NCBI GenBank assembly: GCA_947499275.1
Contig: CANMNM010000088.1
Coordinates: 1 to 6,255, forward strand
Length of the DNA stretch: 6,255 nucleotides
DNA from: Actinomycetota bacterium
GTDB taxonomy: Bacteria; Actinomycetota; Actinomycetes; S36-B12
Direction of reading: 5' to 3'
Below are positions 1-5,454 of this stretch, in pieces. Position 1 is the first letter of the stretch, and every line of letters begins with the position of its first letter. A program made the position numbers and the translations under genes. A model generated the notes under the pieces. It worked only from the letters and a program-made list of their open reading frames with translations, did no database searches and was not told the origin of the DNA.

Positions 1-1303
1 CAAGATTGTCAACGAGGAACTCATTGGCATTTTGGGTGGTGAGACACGTTCCCTCGTTTTCGCCAAAAATGGTCCTACGGTAATTCTGTTAACCGGTCTA
101 CAAGGTGCGGGTAAAACCACTCTGGCGGGCAAACTTGCACGGTACTTGGCTGCGGAAGGGCACACCCCGTTGCTGGTCGCCGCTGACCTGCAACGTCCTA
201 ATGCCGTTGATCAGCTTCGCGTGGTTGGTGAGCGTGCTGGAGTTCCAACATTTGCACCGGAACCAGGAAACGGGGTGGGTGACCCGGTCGCGGTAGCTCG
301 AGCTGGTAAACAATTTGCTATCGACAAGGTGCATGACGTCGTGATTGTTGACTCTGCCGGACGTTTAGCAATTGACAGCGAGCTCATGGCTGAACTGGCC
401 AGTGTCCGTGATGCTGTGCAACCAGAAAACGTTCTATTCGTCGTTGACGCGATGATCGGCCAAGACGCGGTAAACACGGCCCTCGAGTTTGATCGGCAGG
501 TGGGATTCGACGGTGTCGTTCTCACCAAGTTGGACGGTGACGCCCGTGGTGGTGCCGCGCTTTCTATCGTTTCCGTCGTTGGAAGACCGATTATGTTCGG
601 ATCCACCGGGGAGAAACTGGAGGACTTTGAAGTTTTCCACCCGGATCGCATGGCCTCCCGTATTTTGGACATGGGCGACCTCATGTCCCTCATCGAATCG
701 GCCGAGCGGGCATTTGACGCGGAAAGCGCTGAGCGCCTATCCCAAAAAGTGGCTGACGGTGAAGATTTCACTCTCGATGACTTCTTAGAGCAAATGCAGG
801 CTGTCAAGAAAATGGGCTCGATTGGCAAACTCATGGGCATGCTCCCCGGGATGGGGGAGATGAAAGCCCAACTGGACCAGGTGGACGAGCGCGAACTGGA
901 TCGGGTCGCGGCCATCATTCAATCAATGACCCCGGCCGAACGAAATGATCCCAAAATCCTCAATGGGTCGCGGCGGGCAAGAATCGCGGCAGGCTCAGGC
1001 TCCAAGGTGTCCGATGTAAACGGACTTATCGAGCGGTTTGCTCAAGCCCAAAAAATGATGAAGCAGATGGGCAAGGGGGGAATGCCAGGAATGCCGGGCA
1101 TGCCAGGAATGCCGGGCATGGGAATGGGTGGCGGTAAAAAGTCCAAGGGGAAGCAGCCCAAGAGTCAAAAACCAGCCAAGGGGGCAAAGGGCCGAAGCGG
1201 GAATCCAGCCAAACGTGCAGGGCTGGGCGGTGCCATTTCGGATCCATCGTCCCCACCCGATTTAGGTTCACTTCCACCGGAACTCAAAAAACTGCTCCAA
1301 TAG
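1..1303 (+). CDS. ffh: Signal recognition particle GTPase Ffh (5' end cut by window)
   Basis: Ffh is the GTPase of the signal recognition particle: it binds 4.5S/SRP RNA and hydrophobic signal sequences and docks with FtsY at the membrane. The frame is open from base 2, and its first residues, KIVNEELIGIL, match the end of the family's N domain. I therefore read the gene as running in from upstream with roughly 70-80 residues missing, and treat the internal TTG at 32 as not a start. Visible G-domain motifs are G1 GLQGAGKTT (95-121), G2 DLQRP (185-199), G3 DSAGR (350-364, Ser where Thr is usual), G4 TKLDGD (524-541) and then STGEKLEDFEVFHPDR. The methionine-rich M domain follows (about 765-1070), with the RNA-binding GSRRARIAAGSG segment. 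The tail holds an MPG repeat and a Lys/Pro/Gly-rich end. 433 codons are visible, stopping at TAG 1301-1303. Identification is secure. Confidence 0.97.
   Translation, partial: KIVNEELIGILGGETRSLVFAKNGPTVILLTGLQGAGKTTLAGKLARYLAAEGHTPLLVAADLQRPNAVDQLRVVGERAGVPTFAPEPGNGVGDPVAVARAGKQFAIDKVHDVVIVDSAGRLAIDSELMAELASVRDAVQPENVLFVVDAMIGQDAVNTALEFDRQVGFDGVVLTKLDGDARGGAALSIVSVVGRPIMFGSTGEKLEDFEVFHPDRMASRILDMGDLMSLIESAERAFDAESAERLSQKVADGEDFTLDDFLEQMQAVKKMGSIGKLMGMLPGMGEMKAQLDQVDERELDRVAAIIQSMTPAERNDPKILNGSRRARIAAGSGSKVSDVNGLIERFAQAQKMMKQMGKGGMPGMPGMPGMPGMGMGGGKKSKGKQPKSQKPAKGAKGRSGNPAKRAGLGGAISDPSSPPDLGSLPPELKKLLQ
1082..1117 (+). repeat. Two exact 18-bp tandem repeats encoding MPGMPG in the Ffh tail
   Basis: The unit ATGCCAGGAATGCCGGGC occurs twice head to tail (1082-1099 and 1100-1117) and is followed by a degenerate ATGGGAATG. 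It encodes MPGMPGMPGMPGMGM directly after the folded M domain. Both copies are identical at every third base, so the repeat is recent or maintained at DNA level. Met/Gly/Pro-rich tails are common at the C-terminus of Ffh, where they are disordered. Confidence 0.85.
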
Positions 1304-1454
1304 CCCCGGGTGGGGGAATCCAAGAATTCTGGGTCGGGTAGCATTACGTCGCTATTGAACGAGACCGGTCCCTCTCAACCGGGCACGAACAAGTCCGCAC
1401 GATTCGAAATCAGTACATGTCCCCACGTGTAGTGCATTCGCTTCACCCATTATT
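1304..1454 (+). other. Intergenic leader between ffh and rpsP, no firm signals
   Basis: About 170 bases separate the ffh stop from the likely rpsP start. The promoter of the rpsP-trmD group would be expected here, but I see no convincing -35/-10 pair. The TTGAAC at 1355-1360 has no matching -10, and the TAGCAT at 1339-1344 has no -35. A small hairpin is possible at 1355-1378 (TTGA..GAG paired with CTC..TCAA, with a 2-nt bulge). A 4-bp CCCC/GGGG stem sits right after the ffh stop without a T-run, so it is poor support for a terminator. No open frame here resembles a protein family. Confidence 0.5.
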
Positions 1455-1461
1455 AGAGGAG
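1455..1461 (+). promoter_or_regulatory. Ribosome binding site of rpsP, decides the GTG start
   Basis: AGAGGAG at 1455-1461 is the only strong Shine-Dalgarno match. It lies 2 nt from the ATG at 1464, which is too close for initiation, and 11 nt from the GTG at 1473, which is at the long end of usable spacing. Together with the family N-terminus this favours GTG 1473 as the start. Confidence 0.7.
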
Positions 1462-1472
1462 AAATGCCCACC

Positions 1473-2084
1473 GTGGCCGTTAAAATTAAGCTTAAAAGAG
1501 TTGGAAAGATTCACGCCCCCCAGTACCGGATTGTGGTTGCTGACGCTCGCACCGCGCGTAATGGCAGGGCGATTGAAGAGATCGGTATTTACCAGCCAGT
1601 ATCTAACCCCAGCATCATGCAGGTGAAGTCAGACCGTGCGCAGTATTGGCTCGGCGTCGGCGCTCAACCCACCGCTGCTGTAGAAGCAATCTTCAAAGTG
1701 ACCGGCGACTGGCAGAAGTTCAAGGGTCTCCCCGGCGCTGAAGGCACACTTCAGGTAGCACCTCCCAAGCCCAGCAAGACTTTGGCCTTTGAAGCAGCAG
1801 TTACTGAGGCTGCCAATGCTCCCAAGACCACAAAGCCTAAGAAGCTTGAAGTAAAAGAGCCAGAAGCTAAAGAAGGCATCGTTAAAGAAGTTGAAGGCGT
1901 GATCAGCGAAGCTGTCGACGCCGTGGTTGACGTTGTTGAAGTCGTAGCCGAAAAGGTTGAGGAAGCAGTGGAAGCGGTAGCCCATGCTGCCGAGCACGTT
2001 GCGGAATCAATCGAAGAAAAAGTTGAAGAGTTGATCCATCATGACTCTCCCAAGGATGAAGCAGCCAAGGAAGAAACTTCCTGA
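1473..2084 (+). CDS. rpsP: 30S ribosomal protein S16 with a long acidic helical C-terminal tail
   Basis: S16 is a 30S assembly protein that binds 16S rRNA. I start it at GTG 1473 because the product then begins MAVKIKLKRVGKIHAPQYRIVVAD, the standard S16 N-terminus; the in-frame ATG at 1464 would add MPT and sits too near the Shine-Dalgarno. The S16 fold covers about residues 1-90 (RAIEEIGIYQP, Y58-W-L-G, F83-KG). The protein is 203 residues against roughly 80 in E. coli. Residues 118-203 are a Lys/Pro linker followed by an Ala/Val/Glu-rich stretch (about 134-190) without proline. Its hydrophobic residues fall every 3-4 positions, so it is predicted to be one long amphipathic helix. C-terminal S16 extensions are known in actinobacteria, but this one is long; its function is unknown. 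The stop TGA overlaps the khpA ATG by one base. Confidence 0.95.
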   Translation: MAVKIKLKRVGKIHAPQYRIVVADARTARNGRAIEEIGIYQPVSNPSIMQVKSDRAQYWLGVGAQPTAAVEAIFKVTGDWQKFKGLPGAEGTLQVAPPKPSKTLAFEAAVTEAANAPKTTKPKKLEVKEPEAKEGIVKEVEGVISEAVDAVVDVVEVVAEKVEEAVEAVAHAAEHVAESIEEKVEELIHHDSPKDEAAKEETS

Positions 2085-2332
2085 TGCTCGAAGATGCCTT
2101 AGCCCATCTGGTTCGTGGGATCGTTGACAATCCCGACGACGTCAGCGTGACTTCTCGCGCTGATCGTCGCGGGAAGTCGGGCCAAGCACTTGACGTTCGG
2201 GTGAATCCGGCCGATATGGGACGCGTGATTGGCCGATCGGGTCGCACCGCAACCGCACTTCGCACGGTCGTTTCGGCGATTAACGAGGGTCGCGGAGTAA
2301 GGATCGACTTCCTCGACGCAGCTGAGCGCTAG
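2084..2332 (+). CDS. khpA: KH-domain RNA-binding protein KhpA (YlqC family)
   Basis: This is a small single-KH-domain protein of 82 residues, the family's usual size. The N-terminus MLEDALAHLVRGIVDNPDDV is typical. The KH nucleic-acid-binding loop is GRVIGRSGRT, with the GxxG motif at residues 50-53, followed by the ALRTVVSAI helix. KhpA homologues in Firmicutes act as RNA chaperones with KhpB/Jag and influence cell-envelope genes; no KhpB is in this window, so the partner is not shown. The ATG shares its first base with the rpsP stop (TGATG), which indicates translational coupling. The position between rpsP and rimM is the conserved one for this family and supports a role linked to ribosome assembly or RNA binding. 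The stop is TAG 2330-2332. Confidence 0.95.
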   Translation: MLEDALAHLVRGIVDNPDDVSVTSRADRRGKSGQALDVRVNPADMGRVIGRSGRTATALRTVVSAINEGRGVRIDFLDAAER

Positions 2333-2337
2333 CCCAC

Positions 2338-2865
2338 GTGCAGGTCACGGTTGGCCGAATTGGCAAACCGCATGGAATTCGCGGTGAAGTTACCATCGAA
2401 GTTCGTACAGACGAACCAGAACTCAGGTTCGCCCCCGGCACAACGCTGAAGCGCGAAAGTGGTTCGGATCTCATCGTTTCTGATTTTCACTGGCACAGTG
2501 GTCGGGTGTTGCTCAAGTTTCTAGGCGTTGATTCCCGCAGTGCCGCGGAGGAACTGCGTAACAGCATCCTGACCGTTGAGCGCACCGAAGACGAAGTGCC
2601 ATCTGAAAATGACGAGTATTACGACTCGAATTTGATCGGCTGTCAGGTGCAGAACCTCGCTGGAGAAAACATCGGTCGTGTAATAGATGTCCTTCACTTA
2701 CCAAGCCAAGAGGTGCTCGTGGTGAGCTCTGGTGGTGAGGCTGGTTCGGAGTATTTAATTCCATTTGTGGAGAGCATCGTCCCAACCGTTGACGTGGTCT
2801 CGAAAATCATCACGGTTGATCCACCGGATGGATTACTCACCGAGGACATAGCCAGTGAAGATTGA
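2338..2865 (+). CDS. rimM: Ribosome maturation factor RimM
   Basis: RimM helps mature the head of the 30S subunit and binds S19; this gives a functional link to neighbouring rpsP. The 175-residue product starts at GTG 2338 with QVTVGRIGKPHGIRGEV, the hallmark N-terminal beta-barrel segment (VGxIxxPHGIRGEV). The N-terminal domain spans about residues 1-85. The C-terminal PRC-barrel domain spans about 94-168 and begins with the conserved paired tyrosines Y94-Y95 (EYYDSNLIG). It contains IGRVIDVLHLPSQEVLVV and the IPFVESIV strand. Only 5 bases separate it from the khpA stop and there is no clear Shine-Dalgarno, so translation is probably coupled to khpA. Its 3' end overlaps trmD by 11 bases. Confidence 0.95.
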   Translation: MQVTVGRIGKPHGIRGEVTIEVRTDEPELRFAPGTTLKRESGSDLIVSDFHWHSGRVLLKFLGVDSRSAAEELRNSILTVERTEDEVPSENDEYYDSNLIGCQVQNLAGENIGRVIDVLHLPSQEVLVVSSGGEAGSEYLIPFVESIVPTVDVVSKIITVDPPDGLLTEDIASED

Positions 2866-3577
2866 TGTTATTTCACTCTTTCCTTCCTACTTGGACCCTT
2901 TAAACCTGTCTCTATTGGGAAAAGCTCAAGAACAAGGAATTGTCGAGATTGTGATTCACGATTTACGTGATTGGGCAACAGATCAACACCGAACCGTGGA
3001 TGACACTCCCTATGGTGGTGGACCCGGGATGGTGATGTCCCCTGTTGTGTGGGGTGAAGCCCTAGATTCAATTCGGAATCAGGCGATGGTTGATCCGGTA
3101 CTGATAATTCCTACTCCATCGGGTCAGCCATTTGATCAGGTTCTCGCTTCTAGTTTGGCAGGCGAAGAGCATTTGGTTTTTGCTTGCGGTCGCTATGAGG
3201 GGATTGATTCGCGGGTGGGAATGCACTATTCACAAGATCAACGATGGAGCTCGGTGCGAGAGGTCAGCATTGGTGACTACGTGCTTGCTGGGGGGGAGGT
3301 GGCCTCAATGGTCATGATCGAAGCCATCACTCGCTTAATCCCAGGCATTCTGGGCAACCCGGAGAGCGTGATCGACGATTCATTCTCACGGCTTGATTCC
3401 CTCGTTGAAGGCCCGGTATTCACCAAGCCACCCACCTGGCGTGGCCTTGAAGTTCCTGAGGTGTTGCGAAGTGGGAATCACGGCCTTGTTGCACAGTGGC
3501 GCAAAGATCAAGCGCAGGCGCGCACCGAAACCTTTCGACCCGATCTACTATCAGATTTACCCGAGCCCCCGCACTAA
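2855..3577 (+). CDS. trmD: tRNA (guanine-37-N1)-methyltransferase TrmD
   Basis: TrmD transfers a methyl group from S-adenosylmethionine to N1 of G37 beside the anticodon, which prevents +1 frameshifting. The 240-residue protein starts at GTG 2855 with MKIDVISLFPSYL, typical of the family, inside the end of rimM. Trefoil-knot SAM-binding motifs are present: GGGPGMVM (residues 54-61), CGRYEGIDSRV (111-121) and VSIGDYVLAGGE (137-148). R160 (TRLIPGILG) and D175 (IDDSF) line up with catalytic R154 and D169 of the E. coli enzyme. The C-terminal tRNA-binding domain has the usual VPEVLRSGNH and WRKDQAQART segments. It is intact with no odd substitutions, and it is the last gene before the rplS leader. 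Confidence 0.97.
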   Translation: MKIDVISLFPSYLDPLNLSLLGKAQEQGIVEIVIHDLRDWATDQHRTVDDTPYGGGPGMVMSPVVWGEALDSIRNQAMVDPVLIIPTPSGQPFDQVLASSLAGEEHLVFACGRYEGIDSRVGMHYSQDQRWSSVREVSIGDYVLAGGEVASMVMIEAITRLIPGILGNPESVIDDSFSRLDSLVEGPVFTKPPTWRGLEVPEVLRSGNHGLVAQWRKDQAQARTETFRPDLLSDLPEPPH

Positions 3578-3599
3578 GTCCATGGGGCCAAACAGGTTC

Positions 3600-3627
3600 A
3601 GCGGTCATATGGCACACTTTGACCGCT
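3600..3627 (+). terminator. 8-bp hairpin after trmD (weak terminator or leader element)
   Basis: AGCGGTCA (3600-3607) pairs perfectly with TGACCGCT (3620-3627) across a 12-nt loop, 23 bases after the trmD stop. No T-run follows, so if it ends the rpsP-trmD transcript it is not a classic intrinsic terminator. The loop holds TATGGCA (3608-3614), which is complementary to TGCCATA at 3644-3650. The hairpin could therefore instead be part of a structured rplS leader. Confidence 0.4.
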
Positions 3628-3643
3628 AGACGTACCGGTTATC

Positions 3644-3707
3644 TGCCATAGGGGATCCGATTAGTCAGCATCTTGTCAATAATTTACACCGCACATGACC
3701 TATGGCG
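3644..3707 (+). promoter_or_regulatory. Candidate structured leader of rplS (closing stem before the RBS)
   Basis: GCCATAGG (3645-3652) and CCTATGGC (3699-3706) are perfect 8-bp inverted repeats, extendable by a T3644-G3707 wobble. They enclose about 46 nt and end 6 nt before the rplS Shine-Dalgarno. Ribosomal-protein leaders that control their own translation are common, and L19 leaders are known in other phyla. This sequence matches none that I can recall, so the role is inferred. A -35-like TTGTCA lies at 3673-3678 inside the loop, without a convincing -10. Confidence 0.35.
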
Positions 3708-3712
3708 TGGGC

Positions 3713-3718
3713 AGGAAG
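3713..3718 (+). promoter_or_regulatory. Ribosome binding site of rplS
   Basis: AGGAAG lies 8 nt before ATG 3727, a good spacing. It supports that ATG over an in-frame TTG at 3673, which would add 18 residues not found in L19 proteins. Confidence 0.8.
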
Positions 3719-3726
3719 AAGTACGC

Positions 3727-4101
3727 ATGAAGACTCTCGATGCAGTAGATGCAAGTTCATTCCGCGACGATATCCCGGCTTTTCGCGCCGGTGACAATCT
3801 CAAGGTGTACGTAAAGGTTGTTGAAGGAAACAAGACTCGTGTCCAGATGTTCCAAGGTGTGGTAATCGGTCGTCATGGTTCAGGGCTCGGTGAGACATTC
3901 ACCGTACGTAAGGTGTCCTACGGTGTTGGAGTGGAACGTAAGTTCCCCGTGCACACCCCCATTATTGAAAAGATTGAAGTTGCCAGTCGCGGTGATGTTC
4001 GCCGGGCGAAGTTGTACTACCTCCGCGGTTTGAAGGGCAAGAAGGCCAAGATCCGCGAATTGCGTGAAACTCCTAAGGAAGCAGCAACAACAGAAGGTTA
4101 A
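3727..4101 (+). CDS. rplS: 50S ribosomal protein L19
   Basis: L19 sits at the interface of the 50S and 30S subunits. The start is ATG 3727, chosen from the AGGAAG site 8 nt upstream and the family N-terminus. The product is 124 residues, slightly longer than the usual ~115. Signature stretches are FRAGDNLKVYVKVVEGNKTR, VQMFQGVVIGRHGSGLGETFTVRK, GVGVERKFPVHTPIIEKIEV and AKLYYLRGLKGKKAKIRE. The last ~12 residues (TPKEAATTEG) are a short disordered tail. It has its own 149-base leader with inverted repeats and so is probably transcribed or regulated separately from trmD. A terminator-like hairpin lies 46 bases after its stop, inside the next gene. Confidence 0.97.
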   Translation: MKTLDAVDASSFRDDIPAFRAGDNLKVYVKVVEGNKTRVQMFQGVVIGRHGSGLGETFTVRKVSYGVGVERKFPVHTPIIEKIEVASRGDVRRAKLYYLRGLKGKKAKIRELRETPKEAATTEG

Positions 4102-4129
4102 GTTACTTGCCGGGTCTGGTTTTAACTGA

Positions 4130-4690
4130 ATGAAATTATTTCTGAGCGCCATAGCAGGAGTCTTCCTGCTATGGCTTTTCAGTTTATTTGTTATTCAACC
4201 TTTCGTGATCCCCACGGAATCAATGCAGCCTTCGCTCAATCCAGGAGATCGAATTTTGGTGAATCGAACTGCTTTTTGGTCAAACCCCATCTCACGTGGT
4301 GATCTTGTGGTCTTTGACGGTGCAGATAGTTTTAGCTCTGAACCCGGCAACTTCGTGAAACGAGTCGTAGGAGTTTCCGGTGATCGTGTTGTGTGTTGTT
4401 CAGAGTCCGGGGAAATAACGGTCAATGGGATTCCTATTGCCGAGGGTTCGTATCTCTACCCCGGGGATACGCCAAGCCAACAGCAGTTCGATGTCCTTGT
4501 GCCAGATGGAAAGCTGTGGCTATTGGGAGACCATCGGTCACAATCCGCAGACTCGCGATCCCACCTAGGGGATCCCGGCGGTGGATTTGTATTAGAGTCT
4601 AAGGTTGTGGGGCAGGCAAGTCTCATCATTTGGCCGCCGGCTCGGTGGCAGTGGATTGATTCGCATTCTTTCAAGGAGATGGTGGACTAG
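4130..4690 (+). CDS. lepB: Type I signal peptidase, short first copy
   Basis: Signal peptidase I cleaves signal peptides from exported proteins on the outer face of the membrane using a Ser/Lys dyad. This 186-residue copy has one N-terminal membrane segment (about residues 4-23) and almost no cytosolic tail. Catalytic Ser31 is in IPTESMQPSL and general-base Lys77 in NFVKRVVGVSGD. The conserved box GDHRSQSADSR is at 133-143, with His in place of the common Asn. It lacks the ~35-residue insertion before the Lys motif that the second copy has. An in-frame TGA directly precedes ATG 4130, and no later start would keep the membrane segment, so the start is well fixed even though no Shine-Dalgarno is visible. 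A 12-bp hairpin lies in codons 7-16. The stop overlaps the next gene by one base. Confidence 0.93.
   Translation: MKLFLSAIAGVFLLWLFSLFVIQPFVIPTESMQPSLNPGDRILVNRTAFWSNPISRGDLVVFDGADSFSSEPGNFVKRVVGVSGDRVVCCSESGEITVNGIPIAEGSYLYPGDTPSQQQFDVLVPDGKLWLLGDHRSQSADSRSHLGDPGGGFVLESKVVGQASLIIWPPARWQWIDSHSFKEMVD
4148..4183 (+). terminator. Terminator-like hairpin inside the 5' end of lepB copy 1
   Basis: GCCATAGCAGGA (4148-4159) and TCCTGCTATGGC (4164-4175) form a perfect 12-bp stem with loop GTCT. It is followed at once by TTTTCAG and then TTTATTTGTTATT. This is the layout of an intrinsic terminator acting on + strand transcription. It starts 18 nt into the coding sequence, just beyond where an initiating ribosome would reach, so translation could prevent it from forming. 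It is the strongest hairpin I found in the window. Confidence 0.55.
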
Positions 4691-5454
4691 TGGCAGTCTC
4701 GGCCCATGACGATTCATCCAAGAGTGACTCGCAGGATCAGGATCAGGATCAGTCGCAGGTGAGCACGAAGAAAAAACCTTCTTTTATTCGTAGCGTGGTC
4801 GAATTTGTCGTAATCGTTGCCGTTGCGCTTGCACTCGCCACGGGTATTCGAACTTTCATTGCGCAACCCTTTTTCGTTCCCAGTGGCTCGATGGAACAAA
4901 CCCTTCAGATTGACGACCGCGTAATAGCGGCAAAAATCACGACCGCGGTCTCGGGCGTTAAACGGGGCGAAATCATGGTGTTTAAGGACCCAGGGGATTG
5001 GCTGCCACCCATGGAACAAAATAGCGAAGGCTGGCGGTCGGTAGTGGCAAAGGTTTTAACGTTTGTCGGCTTACTCCCCAGCGATTCGGGTGATGACTTA
5101 GTTAAACGAGTTATTGGTATTGCGGGTGACCAAGTGGCGTGCTGCAATCAAGCTGGTCAGATTGTTCTCAACGGAGTTTCCTTAGATGAGAGCACTTATG
5201 TCAATGGACCCACCGATCAAATTCTTTTTGACATCACGGTACCTGAAGACTCCATGTTCGTCATGGGTGATAACCGCGGCAACTCTGCAGACTCGCGTTT
5301 TCATCTTGATCAAAATGATGGTGCAGTACCTTATGAAAAAGCGGTCGGAAGGGTAGTTGCAGTTGTCTGGCCTTTATCTCGGCTAACCATTGAGACTATC
5401 CCCGAGATTTTCGGAAATCCGGCGATCGCCGCTGGCAATGAATTTGGAAAGTGA
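4690..5454 (+). CDS. lepB: Type I signal peptidase, canonical actinobacterial copy
   Basis: This second, 254-residue signal peptidase I starts at GTG 4690, overlapping the previous stop by one base (TAGTG), with AAGGAG at 4673-4678 as ribosome binding site. Residues 1-34 are a hydrophilic cytosolic tail containing a Gln-Asp repeat and KKK. One membrane helix follows (about 35-55). Catalytic Ser67 is in VPSGSMEQTL and Lys139 in DLVKRVIGIAGD. The box GDNRGNSADSR is at 193-203. The insertion WLPPMEQ...FVGLLPSDS (about 104-133) is typical of actinobacterial LepB. Both copies carry a paired-cysteine turn (VACCNQAGQIVLNG here), as is common in this phylum. The copies share motifs but differ strongly elsewhere, so the duplication is old. 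The stop TGA overlaps the rnhB GTG by four bases. Confidence 0.96.
   Translation: MAVSAHDDSSKSDSQDQDQDQSQVSTKKKPSFIRSVVEFVVIVAVALALATGIRTFIAQPFFVPSGSMEQTLQIDDRVIAAKITTAVSGVKRGEIMVFKDPGDWLPPMEQNSEGWRSVVAKVLTFVGLLPSDSGDDLVKRVIGIAGDQVACCNQAGQIVLNGVSLDESTYVNGPTDQILFDITVPEDSMFVMGDNRGNSADSRFHLDQNDGAVPYEKAVGRVVAVVWPLSRLTIETIPEIFGNPAIAAGNEFGK
4732..4749 (+). repeat. Three CAGGAT hexamers encoding a Gln-Asp repeat
   Basis: (CAGGAT)x3 at 4732-4749 encodes QDQDQD in the cytosolic tail of the second signal peptidase, followed by QSQ. The repeat keeps frame, so copy-number change by slippage would only lengthen or shorten a disordered tail. Confidence 0.8.

Noticed and set aside
350..364. DSAGR in place of DTAGR in the Ffh G3 motif
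   Set aside because: A Thr-to-Ser change is conservative and all other GTPase motifs are intact, so there is no sign of lost function.
211..918. Long open frame on the minus strand across ffh (235 codons)
   Set aside because: It is antisense to a certain gene, its protein is Ser/Arg-rich with no family resemblance, and it is explained by the codon pattern of ffh.
1304..1316. CCCC GGGT GGGG as a terminator of ffh
   Set aside because: The stem is only 4 bp and no T-rich stretch follows.
1417..1626. Open frame overlapping the rpsP start in another frame
   Set aside because: It runs inside rpsP, has no recognisable motif and no separate ribosome binding site.
3673..3726. TTG start giving L19 an 18-residue extension
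   Set aside because: No Shine-Dalgarno fits it, L19 proteins do not have this N-terminus, and ATG 3727 has a good site. The TTGTCA here could equally be read as a -35, but no -10 fits.
4557..4574. 6-bp hairpin GATCCC/GGGATC in the first lepB
   Set aside because: The stem is short and mid-gene with no following T-run.
4941..4950. 10-bp palindrome GACCGCGGTC in the second lepB
   Set aside because: It is short, has no loop or T-run, and sits mid-gene; it is compatible with chance in this base composition.
5421..5430. 10-bp palindrome GGCGATCGCC, which contains the cyanobacterial HIP1 octamer
   Set aside because: I noted only this copy, it lies inside lepB coding sequence, and the gene order is not cyanobacterial.
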